Notes: generated from the sequence alone by a model not told the origin. A stretch of 55,237 bases of DNA from a virus (IMGVR_UViG_3300021964_000087:1-55237); one strand, 5' to 3'. Counted from the stretch's first letter, positions 15,087 to 22,900 are shown. A program made the numbers and translations.

Positions 15087-15686
15087 TTCTATTTTTTTAT
15101 ACAATTCATCAATAGTTGTATTATTAGTAACTTCGTGATCAAACTCCGTTCCTACCCATGCCCACTCAGAAGCATGAATTTTACGAATCTTCATCTCATT
15201 AATTGATACGTTCGACCCACCATTTGCCCGTATCGCATGATCATACCATTCAGGAAGATTTCCTCTTTTAACCCATACAATTTGTCCGCCAAGATTCTTA
15301 ATGGCTTTAATTTCATTAGGAAATCGAACATCACTAACCACAATATTATCCTTACTCTGACGAAGTTTATTTTCTAAACTAGCAATCCAAATATCGTCAT
15401 GAAATGTTTTACGGCAAACTTCAGTTCCCCAATACTGTAGGACCCAACGTGGTGTAAGAGTTGGCATTGCTAGGCGTTCTGCCCACCAAGGATCTACCTG
15501 TTCGCGCCACTCTCTAGATTCTTTTGTTCTTCCTTCCAGCATGGTCCTATTCCAACCAAAAACTGCTGCTACAGAATCTTTAAGTGAATCTGCAAAACTT
15601 TCTCTACGGAATTCTTTGAAGTTAACCAAATAATCAGCAATGGTATCTTTACCAGACCCGATAAATCCGCAAACGCCTATAATCAT
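15069..15686 (-). CDS. gp1: Deoxynucleoside monophosphate kinase (gp1)
   Basis: A 205-residue P-loop kinase with GFIGSGKDT at residues 7-15, a LID-like region with TKESREWREQVDPWW, and the NIVVSDVRFPNE strand typical of phage dNMP kinases. It phosphorylates dGMP, dTMP and modified dCMP to the diphosphates for phage DNA synthesis. T4 gp1 is 241 residues. It is metabolic and lies among virion genes. Its sigma70-type promoter and AGGAGA ribosome site suggest early expression, unlike its late neighbours. Confidence 0.9.
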   Translation of the reverse strand: MIIGVCGFIGSGKDTIADYLVNFKEFRRESFADSLKDSVAAVFGWNRTMLEGRTKESREWREQVDPWWAERLAMPTLTPRWVLQYWGTEVCRKTFHDDIWIASLENKLRQSKDNIVVSDVRFPNEIKAIKNLGGQIVWVKRGNLPEWYDHAIRANGGSNVSINEMKIRKIHASEWAWVGTEFDHEVTNNTTIDELYKKIELIVGS

Positions 15687-15707
15687 ATAACTCTCCTATA
15701 AAGTTAT

Positions 15708-15735
15708 ATTATAGCGTCTTTAGATTAAATGTCAA
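15708..15735 (-). promoter_or_regulatory. Consensus sigma70-type promoter, gp1
   Basis: Minus strand: TTGACA (15730-15735), a 16-base spacer, TATAAT (15708-15713), both perfect. The -10 box lies 21 bases upstream of the start codon at 15686. It directly follows the stop of the basic 113-aa gene. Confidence 0.85.
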
Positions 15736-15739
15736 GTGT

Positions 15740-16081
15740 TTAATAGAAGGGTTTTGGCTGTCCTGGCTTGCCTGTATTGAGTTTTCTTGCCAAAACACTT
15801 GCGGTGTTGATTGATTTTGTTCTTTGCTGTCTGCGTGCTTGTGTGGGTGAAGTTCTAGCACGAGTGGTTTTCATCTTCTGTGCTCTTGCAACATTATACT
15901 GCTGAACACATTTTGAAGGGTGGCTCACTTGTCTTCCTGCTCTTGGACCTACAGAGCATCTAAAGCGAAGTGAAGTTTTACCACCTTTGGCTGTTCCGCC
16001 GGTTCTACCCCATACCATCTTGGCTACTTCGTTGTAGATTTGATCGTGCTCTTCTTCTGTTAAAAATTCTTCTGCTCTCAT
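15740..16081 (-). CDS. Small basic protein after gp13 (113 aa)
   Basis: The first 25 residues are acidic and helical (MRAEEFLTEEEHDQIYNEV); the rest is strongly basic, with LRFRCSVGPRAGRQVSHPSK and a long Arg/Lys/Thr/Gln-rich tail that could bind DNA. I chose the ATG at 16081 because it overlaps the gp13 stop codon (TAATG). The MRAEEFLTE|E start also fits the gp21 cleavage rule, so it may be carried into the head; this is inference. I recall similar proteins after gp13 in marine T4-like phages, without a name. Confidence 0.6.
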   Translation of the reverse strand: MRAEEFLTEEEHDQIYNEVAKMVWGRTGGTAKGGKTSLRFRCSVGPRAGRQVSHPSKCVQQYNVARAQKMKTTRARTSPTQARRQQRTKSINTASVLARKLNTGKPGQPKPFY

Positions 16082-16839
16082 TAACCTATAATCCAACTGT
16101 ATCCGTGTCCGCCTGCAACCTGTGTGCCAAGTTCCATAGTCAATCTTTCAATATCGTTAAAGCCTTCCTGTTTAATGCTTGCACCATTAAGTGCTGTTCC
16201 GCCTTGTGGTCCTGCGATACTAGCAAATTTCTCACGTGCTTGTCCTAGCATTACCTTACAGTTTGCAAGAGTATAATCCTTAATCCACTGTCCTGAATAT
16301 ACATCTTCAAGTATCACAAAGTCTGGTTTATCGTTATATGCCCACAACAGAACTTCTTCGGTGCCTCTTGGACGCTGCATAATAATTAATTTCTTACTCT
16401 GTGGATTCCAAGTAAAGTTAATGAATGATCCAAACATTTTACCAACTAATTCTTGATACTGAGCAAATAATTCGTATGTTGCTAAACCACCCATGTTAGT
16501 TGAGCTTAACAAATATGTGTTTGTATATGCTAGGTTAAATGGTTCAAAGACAGTGCCGCCTGTTCCGTTACCCGTTCTAGAACCAACGCTTCTTCGATAA
16601 ATTTGTCTTACCTGTTGTATCTCTTTTGGTAGAATATATTCGTTTTGATTTTCTTCCAGGCTTAAAGTAATGTAACTTTCTTCAACCGAGTTGTCAGAAC
16701 GCTGTCTGAATACACCCAGTGCTCTTTTTAATCCTGTTTCGTAGTGTTCTGGATCTAGCTCAACGTCAATCATGCCATCGCCTAGCATGAGTCTAACATA
16801 GTCGAATACTTCTTGTTTTGCTTTGTCTATTTGGCTCAT
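16081..16839 (-). CDS. gp13: Neck protein (gp13)
   Basis: A 252-residue protein adjacent to, and divergent from, gp14. Landmarks are SQIDKAKQEVFDYVRLMLGD at the start, ILPKEIQQVRQIYRR, then KLIIMQRPRGTEEVLLWAYN and a C-terminal helix region with YTLANCKVMLGQAREKFA. gp13 and gp14 form the neck that closes the head vertex and joins the tail. T4 gp13 is longer (309). I chose MSQIDKAK at 16839 over an upstream ATG because that reading would run through the late promoter. The start is 5 bases after TAAATA, with no Shine-Dalgarno. Confidence 0.75.
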   Translation of the reverse strand: MSQIDKAKQEVFDYVRLMLGDGMIDVELDPEHYETGLKRALGVFRQRSDNSVEESYITLSLEENQNEYILPKEIQQVRQIYRRSVGSRTGNGTGGTVFEPFNLAYTNTYLLSSTNMGGLATYELFAQYQELVGKMFGSFINFTWNPQSKKLIIMQRPRGTEEVLLWAYNDKPDFVILEDVYSGQWIKDYTLANCKVMLGQAREKFASIAGPQGGTALNGASIKQEGFNDIERLTMELGTQVAGGHGYSWIIG

Positions 16840-16844
16840 ATAAC

Positions 16845-16850
16845 TATTTA
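16845..16850 (-). promoter_or_regulatory. Late promoter core, gp13
   Basis: GCATAAATAGTTATATG on the minus strand: TAAATA, five bases, ATG at 16839. It diverges from the gp14 promoter 20 bases away. Confidence 0.7.
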
Positions 16851-16869
16851 TGCCTTGTGCGGAAAACGG

Positions 16870-16875
16870 TAAATA
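16870..16875 (+). promoter_or_regulatory. Late promoter core, gp14 operon
   Basis: GGTAAATACATATACTATG: TAAATA, eight bases, ATG at 16884; no Shine-Dalgarno. Confidence 0.65.
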
Positions 16876-16883
16876 CATATACT

Positions 16884-18215
16884 ATGCCAAGACTCAGTTT
16901 ATATCGCCCGGAAAAGGGCAATGATTATAAGTTCATAGACAAGACTGCCTGGGAAATGTTCCAAGTTGGCGGAACCGATGTGCTTATGCACAAGTATCTC
17001 GGTGCCGAAGCAACAGCGGATACTGTAGGAACTCCATCGCAGCCTAAATATGATACTCTAAACCCCACAAACATACAGGACATGCTATTTCTAGAAAATA
17101 GAGATAGGAAGTATGATCCAGATGTATTTGTCATGCGCGGAGTTTATAATGTTCAGGATATTGACTTTAATCTCAGCCAATTTGGACTGTTTTTACAGAA
17201 CGATACAATATTCATAACATTTCACATAACTGATACTGTAGAAAAACTTGGTAGAAAAATTATTCCAGGTGATGTAATTGAATTACCGCACCTAAAGGAT
17301 GAATACGCACTAAATGATTTAAACTATGCACTCAAGAGATTCTATGTTGTAGAAGACGTAAATCGTGCTGCTGAAGGTTTTAGTGTAACTTGGTATCCAC
17401 ACTTATACAGAGCAAAATGTAAACCGTTGGTAGATTCACAAGAATTTAAGGATATTCTGGATCAAATTGCAGATTCAGAAAACTTCAAAGGTGCGTGGAA
17501 TCCGGATTCGACATACTATCCAGGCGATACCGTTACTGCACCTAATGGTGAAAAATATACCGTTGTTCAAGAAGTTACAGGCATTGCACCACCGGACTTA
17601 ACATATTACAAACCTGCAGACACGCTCAAAGATATTATGAGCACCTATGAAAAGGAAATGCAAATTACCAGTGCAGTTCTAGATCAAGCAGAAGCAGATA
17701 CTCCACAGAGTGGTTACGATACTACAAAACTATATACACTGCAACAAACAGAAGATGGTAAGTCAGAACTTGTATCGGCAGATACTACACTCGACGATGC
17801 TACCATTGATACTGTAACTGCTGATACAGTTTACCAATCAGCAGAAGCAAATGGATACAAGGGATATCTTATTGAAGATGGTATTCCGCCTAATGGTGCA
17901 CCATTTACTCAGGGAATAGCATTTCCGTTAGGGCCTGCTGAAGGTCAATTTCATTTACGAACAGATTATAAACCTACAAGATTGTTCCGTTATGCCAAGG
18001 GCAGATGGAGCAAGGTAGAGGATGATGTGAGAACAAACATTACACACCTAAGCGGAACTGATGTTGAACCGGGAGCAGAGTTTGCTGGCAAAACAGAAAA
18101 AGAAACACAAAAATCATCATTCATTAATAATACAAACGAAAATGTTATCGATGGGCAGACTGTTAAAGAAAAACAGAGTCTATCTAAAGCACTTAGACCG
18201 GAGGCAGATGAATAA
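16884..18215 (+). CDS. gp14: Neck protein (gp14) with inserted carbohydrate-binding-like module
   Basis: A 443-residue protein; T4 gp14 has 256. The gp14-like core covers about residues 1-190 (DVFVMRGVYNVQDIDFNLSQ, IIPGDVIELPHL, then FYVVEDVNRAAEGFSVTWYP). Near residue 200 is FKGAWNPDSTYYPGDTVT plus GEKYTVVQEV, a CBM5/12-like motif also repeated in the giant fibres. The C-terminal 200 residues are low-complexity and fibre-like. The start is MPRLSLYRPEKG at 16884; the upstream extension reads through the promoter. The stop overlaps the next ATG (TAATG). It probably joins head and tail, with an exposed extra domain. Confidence 0.8.
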   Translation: MPRLSLYRPEKGNDYKFIDKTAWEMFQVGGTDVLMHKYLGAEATADTVGTPSQPKYDTLNPTNIQDMLFLENRDRKYDPDVFVMRGVYNVQDIDFNLSQFGLFLQNDTIFITFHITDTVEKLGRKIIPGDVIELPHLKDEYALNDLNYALKRFYVVEDVNRAAEGFSVTWYPHLYRAKCKPLVDSQEFKDILDQIADSENFKGAWNPDSTYYPGDTVTAPNGEKYTVVQEVTGIAPPDLTYYKPADTLKDIMSTYEKEMQITSAVLDQAEADTPQSGYDTTKLYTLQQTEDGKSELVSADTTLDDATIDTVTADTVYQSAEANGYKGYLIEDGIPPNGAPFTQGIAFPLGPAEGQFHLRTDYKPTRLFRYAKGRWSKVEDDVRTNITHLSGTDVEPGAEFAGKTEKETQKSSFINNTNENVIDGQTVKEKQSLSKALRPEADE

Positions 18216-18385
18216 TGCGCATTGAAGAGATACTAGGTTTTGCAAGAACAAACAGTAAGAAGCACACGGTCAAAAGGCGTCCACCTGAAAAGGAAGAGGA
18301 ACCTATTGCACTAAAGATTAAACAGCGACGAGCAGCAGCAGCCAAGGGCGACGAAAAAGCATTTAAACACGGATTTAAAAAATAA
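18215..18385 (+). CDS. Small basic protein between gp14 and gp15 (56 aa)
   Basis: A short gene overlapping both neighbours by TAATG, so it is clearly part of the operon. The protein starts MRIEEILGFARTNSKKH and is Lys/Arg-rich, with an acidic patch PEKEEEP and a basic alanine segment KQRRAAAAKG. There is no membrane segment or recognised domain. The N-terminus loosely resembles the capsid-targeting-like starts elsewhere in the window but lacks a clear cleavage site. Function unknown; operon position suggests virion assembly. Confidence 0.7.
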   Translation: MRIEEILGFARTNSKKHTVKRRPPEKEEEPIALKIKQRRAAAAKGDEKAFKHGFKK

Positions 18386-19809
18386 TGGATTTTTTCTACG
18401 ACGGACAGATTAGAAGATATGTAACACAGTTTATGAGAATCTTCATTGGCTTTAAGTATGAAGCAGGCAATGGAGATCAACAATCAATTCCTGTTATGTA
18501 TGGCGATTTAACAAGACAGGTAGCAAATATTATTAGAGAAAATTCAGAAAATAAGTTACCAACAGTTCCGAGGATGGCGTGTTATGTTACTGGTCTTGAT
18601 ATTGACACTTCACGATTATCAGATCCAACATTTGTAAGCAAGGTTAATATTAGAGAAAGAGATTATAACATCAATCAAGCAGGCGAAAGAGAATATACAG
18701 GTGCACCAGGAAAAAGTGTTACAGTAGAAAGACTAATGCCAACTCCATACAAAATGACCATGAAGTGCGATATATGGACATCTAATACGGATCAAAAATT
18801 ACAGTTGCTTGAACAAATATTAGTTTTATTTAATCCTTCTTTAGAAATACAAACAAATGACAACTATATAGATTGGACTAGTTTAAGTGTTGTTTACCTT
18901 ACAGGAATGAATTTTACTTCAAGGTCAATACCAGCAGGTGCAGATAGCGATATTGATATATGCTCTGTTGATTTTGAAATTCCAGTATGGATTTCGCCGC
19001 CGGCCAAAGTTAAGAAACTAGGAATTGTCCGTAGCATTATTGCAAACATCTTTACCGAAGATGGTGATGTTCAAAATATTTCTTCTTTAATTTACAATCA
19101 AAGCAATTCAAACACCGTTTACGTAAATGCAAGATATCCGGTATTATTGTTTAAGGCAAATAACGGTCAAGACTATGATTACGAACTTACCATACTAGAT
19201 CAGAGTGCAGCAATACAATCATTAGGACTTGATGAAAAAGAATTTTCAAATGGTAAGAAACTTGATTGGAACGGAGTGTTAGCATCACTAGGAAACTTTA
19301 CGGAAGGAACTAGCATGGTTCATTTTCGACAGCCGGATGGAAATGAGATATCAGGAACAGTTGCAATTAATCCTGTTGATCCTTACATATTGTTAGTCAG
19401 TGTTGATAGAGACACGCTAAAAGAAAATACATTAATCAATAGCACACAATATCCAGACGGTAAGGGAACTGTTGATGCTATCGTCGATCCTACTAGATAC
19501 AATCCCATAGATAAACTAGGAACTATTCCTACGGGTCATAGATTCTTGGTATTAGACGACATACCGGATGACGCCGATGCTTGGAAAAATTTGGATAATA
19601 CAAATACCGTTGTAAGGGCTAATTCCATAATTGAATGGAATGGATCAGCATGGTCTATTATATTTGATCCTGCAACAGTTATTTCAATAACGTATGTTTC
19701 TAACTTAACCACAGGAATTCAATACAAATGGGATGGCATGCAGTGGCTTAAATCCTTTGAAGGAGAATATGCTCCAGGTTATTGGAGATTTGATCCAGAA
19801 GGCGCATAA
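18385..19809 (+). CDS. gp15: Tail sheath stabiliser/terminator (gp15), enlarged
   Basis: A 474-residue protein; T4 gp15 has 272. The N-terminal 230 residues match the family: MDFFYDGQIRRYVTQFMRIF at the start, IPVMYGDLTRQVANI, TPYKMTMKCDIWTSN, and EIPVWISPPAKVKKLG. gp15 forms the ring that caps the tail and binds the neck. The remaining 240 residues are extra, including GHRFLVLDDIPDDADAW, IIEWNGSAWSIIFDP and YKWDGMQWLKSFEG, Trp-rich motifs seen in other virion proteins here. The start overlaps the previous stop (TAATG). Confidence 0.85.
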   Translation: MDFFYDGQIRRYVTQFMRIFIGFKYEAGNGDQQSIPVMYGDLTRQVANIIRENSENKLPTVPRMACYVTGLDIDTSRLSDPTFVSKVNIRERDYNINQAGEREYTGAPGKSVTVERLMPTPYKMTMKCDIWTSNTDQKLQLLEQILVLFNPSLEIQTNDNYIDWTSLSVVYLTGMNFTSRSIPAGADSDIDICSVDFEIPVWISPPAKVKKLGIVRSIIANIFTEDGDVQNISSLIYNQSNSNTVYVNARYPVLLFKANNGQDYDYELTILDQSAAIQSLGLDEKEFSNGKKLDWNGVLASLGNFTEGTSMVHFRQPDGNEISGTVAINPVDPYILLVSVDRDTLKENTLINSTQYPDGKGTVDAIVDPTRYNPIDKLGTIPTGHRFLVLDDIPDDADAWKNLDNTNTVVRANSIIEWNGSAWSIIFDPATVISITYVSNLTTGIQYKWDGMQWLKSFEGEYAPGYWRFDPEGA

Positions 19810-19812
19810 GTA
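19807..19812 (+). promoter_or_regulatory. Variant late promoter core, Nudix-like gene
   Basis: CATAAGTATTCGTATG: TAAGTA instead of TAAATA, then five bases and the ATG at 19818, overlapping the gp15 stop codon. The spacing match supports it; the G makes it weaker than the others. Confidence 0.4.
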
Positions 19813-19817
19813 TTCGT

Positions 19818-20204
19818 ATGCAAAAACGTGTAGGACTACTTTATCTTTCTCTTTCAACAAGAAGAATTCTACTTATTCTAGAAAATGATAAGTGGACTGT
19901 GCCTACATTCTCCAAGGAAAAATCCGTAATAGAAGATAGTCAAGATGTGCAGGAGAAGTTTGCTCAGGGAAAAATTTTACCTATAGAATTGTATCTTTCC
20001 AAGGATAAGGGTTTCGAATACGGAACTTACATATGTCTCGTAAATGAAGAATTTTTAACAACAACAGTTCCTACATTTTGTTGGGCTGACTTAGATTATC
20101 TTCCCAAAAACGTGCATGTAGGACTAAAGAGCACATTAAATAATAACTTAATTAGAACTAAAATCGAAACAGTATTGGAGTTAGAAGATGCTATCACTTT
20201 ATAA
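19818..20204 (+). CDS. Degenerate Nudix-like protein (128 aa)
   Basis: The start RVGLLYLSLSTRRILLILEN followed by KWTVPTFS resembles the first strands of a Nudix hydrolase (GLLxL...R.LL...W.VP), and I recall similar proteins in marine T4-like phages near gp15. The Nudix box with its G-x5-E-x7-REUXEE catalytic helix is absent, so it should not hydrolyse nucleotides. A conserved-looking central motif is ILPIELYLSKDKGFEYGTYI. It may be a structural reuse of the fold. The gene overlaps the next by 17 bases. Confidence 0.55.
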   Translation: MQKRVGLLYLSLSTRRILLILENDKWTVPTFSKEKSVIEDSQDVQEKFAQGKILPIELYLSKDKGFEYGTYICLVNEEFLTTTVPTFCWADLDYLPKNVHVGLKSTLNNNLIRTKIETVLELEDAITL

Positions 20205-20475
20205 ATCAGAAAGATTTCAGAATGATTTACACACCTATAAAGAAGAAATTGAAAAAATTTCCGACGATACCGTTAAAAAGAATGTTGAAAATCTAATTTC
20301 AAAATTAGTATCAGAAGTAAAAAGACTAGATTCTCAACACGAAGAAATGATCATCAATAGACAGATGAGTTCAATGTCAGACGATTCAAAGACACGAATA
20401 ATGGAAATTAGAAAATCAATCGATAAAAAATTAAAGGATTGGAACTCAGTTTCTAGATCGAAGCAAAGTCTTTAA
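20188..20475 (+). CDS. Small coiled-coil protein (95 aa)
   Basis: An all-helical, charged protein with heptad-like repeats (DTVKKNVENLISKLVSEVKR, then KSIDKKLKDW). No domain recognised. It overlaps the previous gene by 17 bases, and its end overlaps the convergent fibre gene by 23 bases. It ends the plus-strand gp14-gp15 operon. It resembles in style the 90-aa helical protein at 51520, but I see no clear alignment. Possible assembly or chaperone role; unproven. Confidence 0.6.
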   Translation: MLSLYKSERFQNDLHTYKEEIEKISDDTVKKNVENLISKLVSEVKRLDSQHEEMIINRQMSSMSDDSKTRIMEIRKSIDKKLKDWNSVSRSKQSL

Positions 20476-21700
20476 TTAAAATACTTCCTACCATTGCAAC
20501 ATGGACGCTACACTGATATCTGTATCCTCCACTGATAGTTTCGGGTATCTTCCAATATAGTGTTCCTGTAGTTTTTCCTTGTGCATCAGCACCTGTCGAA
20601 ACAGTTCCGTTTTCAGCAACATGGAATAGTCCGGTGTTATAGTTTACTCCAGCAGAGGTTTGTATAAGGAATGGATGTCCTGATACATTGTTTAAATTAA
20701 ATGCTATTGTTGTTCTGTTGATGGCATATACCGTAGGATTATTTGACGTGCCGTATTGATCAAATCTGTATGCAACTGCTCCTGCATTTGTAACTTCGAG
20801 CATAGTAATTGCAGGAAGATAAACCTTGTTGATTGATAAAGATGCAGTGGTTGCATCAGTTAATTCAGAAAAATTATCAACGCCAGGCTGACTGTTCTCT
20901 ATTGTTATTGTGTCAGTGCCGTCGTTAGTTGTTAGTGCAATACCCACTCCTGCTTGAAGGGTCAATGTGTCTGTTGCACTATCCGCAACAACAGTATTTT
21001 GTCCAGTTACTGCTATATGTGCAAAACTGTTAGTAGTTGCGCCGGATGCTGCCGAAATAGTTAAAGTATCAGTTGATGCATCTGTTGACAGTATAATTCC
21101 AGACCCTGCAGAAACTGTCAACGAATTAGACGGTCCAGAAACAATATCCGATTGTCCTGTTACACTAACTCTTTCAAAACCAGAGGCACCATCTGAAGAG
21201 ATTGTTATTACACCTTCCGGATCGCTTGAAGTCGATATACCAGAACCGCCTACTATTTGTAAGACTTCACCAGCATCAATCTGAACCTGCGTAGAATCAT
21301 CAGCAGCAACGGTTATTGCCCCGGATCCACCTCCGCCGCCTCCGGCTTCTCCTAGATTGGCTACTGCTACCCACTGTCCTGCATGTGCAAAATACAATCT
21401 ACCTTCTGCATGAACATGTGCAATCATTCCATGATATGTTGTAGGATTTACTTCACTTTGTAAGTCTGCAAGAGTATCCCAATGAAATCTTATTTTATTC
21501 TTTTGTGCTGTGATATCAACACTGCCATCGCTACTGGTTTTAAATAGTGATTGTCCACCAGCAGTATTACCATCATATAAACGCAGTGTGTTGTTATCTT
21601 GGTCGAAAAATATTTCGCCTCTCAAACCGCTTTTTCGATCAAGATAGTCGGCGTCTCTTGGAATAATTCTTATTGCATTGTAAACTGGTATTTTGGACAT
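20453..21700 (-). CDS. Fibre-like virion protein with C-terminal cupredoxin-like domain
   Basis: A 415-residue protein. Residues 1-110 form an N-terminal domain with GEIFFDQDNNTLRLYDG, usual in phage fibre attachment modules. Residues 120-130 are a Gly-rich hinge. Then come three similar beta repeats ending in DTLTISAAS, DTLTLQAG and DTITIENS. The last 115 residues look like a cupredoxin: H342 in NVSGHPFLIQTS, then C397, H400 and M403 in YRYQCSVHVAMVGSI, the usual His/Cys/His/Met type 1 copper set. Copper binding is inferred. The ATG is 4 bases after TAAATA. Probably a tail or head fibre; the metal domain is unusual. Confidence 0.75.
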   Translation of the reverse strand: MSKIPVYNAIRIIPRDADYLDRKSGLRGEIFFDQDNNTLRLYDGNTAGGQSLFKTSSDGSVDITAQKNKIRFHWDTLADLQSEVNPTTYHGMIAHVHAEGRLYFAHAGQWVAVANLGEAGGGGGGSGAITVAADDSTQVQIDAGEVLQIVGGSGISTSSDPEGVITISSDGASGFERVSVTGQSDIVSGPSNSLTVSAGSGIILSTDASTDTLTISAASGATTNSFAHIAVTGQNTVVADSATDTLTLQAGVGIALTTNDGTDTITIENSQPGVDNFSELTDATTASLSINKVYLPAITMLEVTNAGAVAYRFDQYGTSNNPTVYAINRTTIAFNLNNVSGHPFLIQTSAGVNYNTGLFHVAENGTVSTGADAQGKTTGTLYWKIPETISGGYRYQCSVHVAMVGSILIKDFASI

Positions 21701-21704
21701 ACTG

Positions 21705-21710
21705 TATTTA
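21705..21710 (-). promoter_or_regulatory. Late promoter core, cupredoxin-fibre gene
   Basis: GCATAAATACAGTATG on the minus strand: TAAATA, four bases, ATG at 21700. Confidence 0.65.
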
Positions 21711-21719
21711 TGCGATAAG

Positions 21720-21725
21720 TAAATA
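21720..21725 (+). promoter_or_regulatory. Late promoter core, 79-aa gene
   Basis: AGTAAATATAAGG on the plus strand, 20 bases before the ATG at 21746, with AAGGAAG as ribosome site. It diverges from the minus-strand core 10 bases away. Confidence 0.55.
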
Positions 21726-21745
21726 TAAGGATTAAGGAAGAACGA

Positions 21746-21985
21746 ATGAATTTAACCATTAATATATTCAAAAATCAAGAAATAAATCCGGCATTTGTCA
21801 AGGGCAATACATCTATTGTTAGCGATAATCTTGGTAAGTTTCAATCGAGCAGTGAGCAAGAAATGCTGTTAAAGAACCTATGGAAAACAAAACATAAATG
21901 TGATCTTGACATAGAAAAAGCAACGCTAACTTTTGATGATTATCAATCTATGATGGTTTTTATGCTTAAAAATTCGTCGGCTTAA
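21746..21985 (+). CDS. Small hypothetical protein (79 aa)
   Basis: Protein starting MNLTINIFKNQEINPAF, soluble, with no recognised domain; the C-terminal half is predicted helical (FDDYQSMMVFMLKN). It has its own late promoter and ribosome site and overlaps the convergent gene end by 4 bases. Function unknown. Confidence 0.55.
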   Translation: MNLTINIFKNQEINPAFVKGNTSIVSDNLGKFQSSSEQEMLLKNLWKTKHKCDLDIEKATLTFDDYQSMMVFMLKNSSA

Positions 21986-22323
21986 TCGACCCAGAAAGAA
22001 TTTATTTTTAAATCAATACCTAACTTAGAACAAAAAGTTTTTACATCGTTTCCTGCGTTATTACCAGAAAAAACCTTGCTACCATTTTTTCTATCTGAGA
22101 ATACTCCGTAGGTAACAAGATATAATTCAATTCTAGGTTTAGCAGCAACATACACACCGATAGTTCCTGGCAAAAAATAAACTTCTTCCCATAGATCAAT
22201 ATTCGTTATATTGTTGCTTTCGGTAATTTGTATCTGATGAGAATGATAATTCTCAGGAGGTGTTGTTGTTGTTTGACTAGCCCAAACATCCGCGAAAATC
22301 TGCTTGGTTGTTTTGAACAGCAT
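21982..22323 (-). CDS. Hypothetical protein, paralogue of the 155-aa gene (113 aa)
   Basis: Shares its plan with the protein at 27564-28031: an MLFKTTKQI start (versus MPQFKTTYNI), a central IDLWEEVYFLPGTIGVYVAA (versus VDIWEVISIGMGGAGVYAAW), PRIELYLVTYG (versus PYAEFYMVITG), and near the end LGIDLKINSFWVD (versus LGMDLQVYNTWIPD). I recall similar proteins among fibre genes of marine T4-like phages. It is shorter, lacking the C-terminal 20 residues. The start overlaps or abuts the 172-aa gene stop. Possibly a fibre accessory or assembly protein. Confidence 0.65.
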   Translation of the reverse strand: MLFKTTKQIFADVWASQTTTTPPENYHSHQIQITESNNITNIDLWEEVYFLPGTIGVYVAAKPRIELYLVTYGVFSDRKNGSKVFSGNNAGNDVKTFCSKLGIDLKINSFWVD

Positions 22324-22841
22324 TATTCAATAGGACCTTCTTCTACCCCTAGAACTATTCTCATAATTCCTTCCTTATCAAGTTCCCATTCCTGGTTTTC
22401 CTCATTCCATACGTAAGTCTTGTTTATATCTGCTGGATCGCTTGGATCTGGTTTTGGAGCAACGTATTTTTGTCCATCCCATATCCATGAAGGATATGGA
22501 GGTTTTGGTAAGGGACACACAAATTCGTGCATATGATAATGACGTTCTCCTGAATCTTCGGCCCAAAACATTATTTTGTATTTTGAATTATACTTTAACA
22601 TTGTTGGATATTCGTCAAGATACATCAGATCACTCTTTTTAAACCTAATGCCAAGCGGCGGGAAACCTTCAACTTGTTTGAGTTCTTCATCCTCAAAGAT
22701 TTCATATCCAAATTTAAAGTTATCTAGCTCTTTATCAGTTTCAAATTTTATTGCCAAGAATGTTTGTAAAGGCTCTATATTTACATTTTCAACAGTCCAA
22801 TTTTTTTCGTCAATATTGTATTTTGCTTCTATTTTACTCAT
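22323..22841 (-). CDS. Hypothetical protein with Trp-rich fibre-type repeat (172 aa)
   Basis: The first 110 residues form a beta-rich domain (LDNFKFGYEIFEDEEL, MLKYNSKYKIMFWAEDSGER). The C-terminal segment PPYPSWIWDGQKYVAPKPDP followed by YVWNEENQEWEL is a repeat I recognise from structural proteins of marine phages, where the PxPSWxWDGxxYVAP pattern recurs. It is followed directly by the 113-aa gene, so the two form one unit. Function unknown; likely virion-associated. Confidence 0.6.
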   Translation of the reverse strand: MSKIEAKYNIDEKNWTVENVNIEPLQTFLAIKFETDKELDNFKFGYEIFEDEELKQVEGFPPLGIRFKKSDLMYLDEYPTMLKYNSKYKIMFWAEDSGERHYHMHEFVCPLPKPPYPSWIWDGQKYVAPKPDPSDPADINKTYVWNEENQEWELDKEGIMRIVLGVEEGPIE

Positions 22842-22884
22842 TTTATCCTCTATTCAGTATCAACTGATTGATATAAACTACACA

Positions 22885-22892
22885 TATAAATA
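22885..22892 (+). promoter_or_regulatory. Late promoter, oxygenase/halogenase island
   Basis: TATAAATA is a full match to the T4 late consensus, 8 bases before the ATG at 22901. It is the only clear promoter before the six-gene run ending at 27567. Confidence 0.7.
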
Positions 22893-22900
22893 CTTATCAA

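Noticed and set aside
16818-16883. Upstream extension of gp14
   Set aside because: It crosses two divergent late promoters; MPRLSLY at 16884 follows TAAATA.
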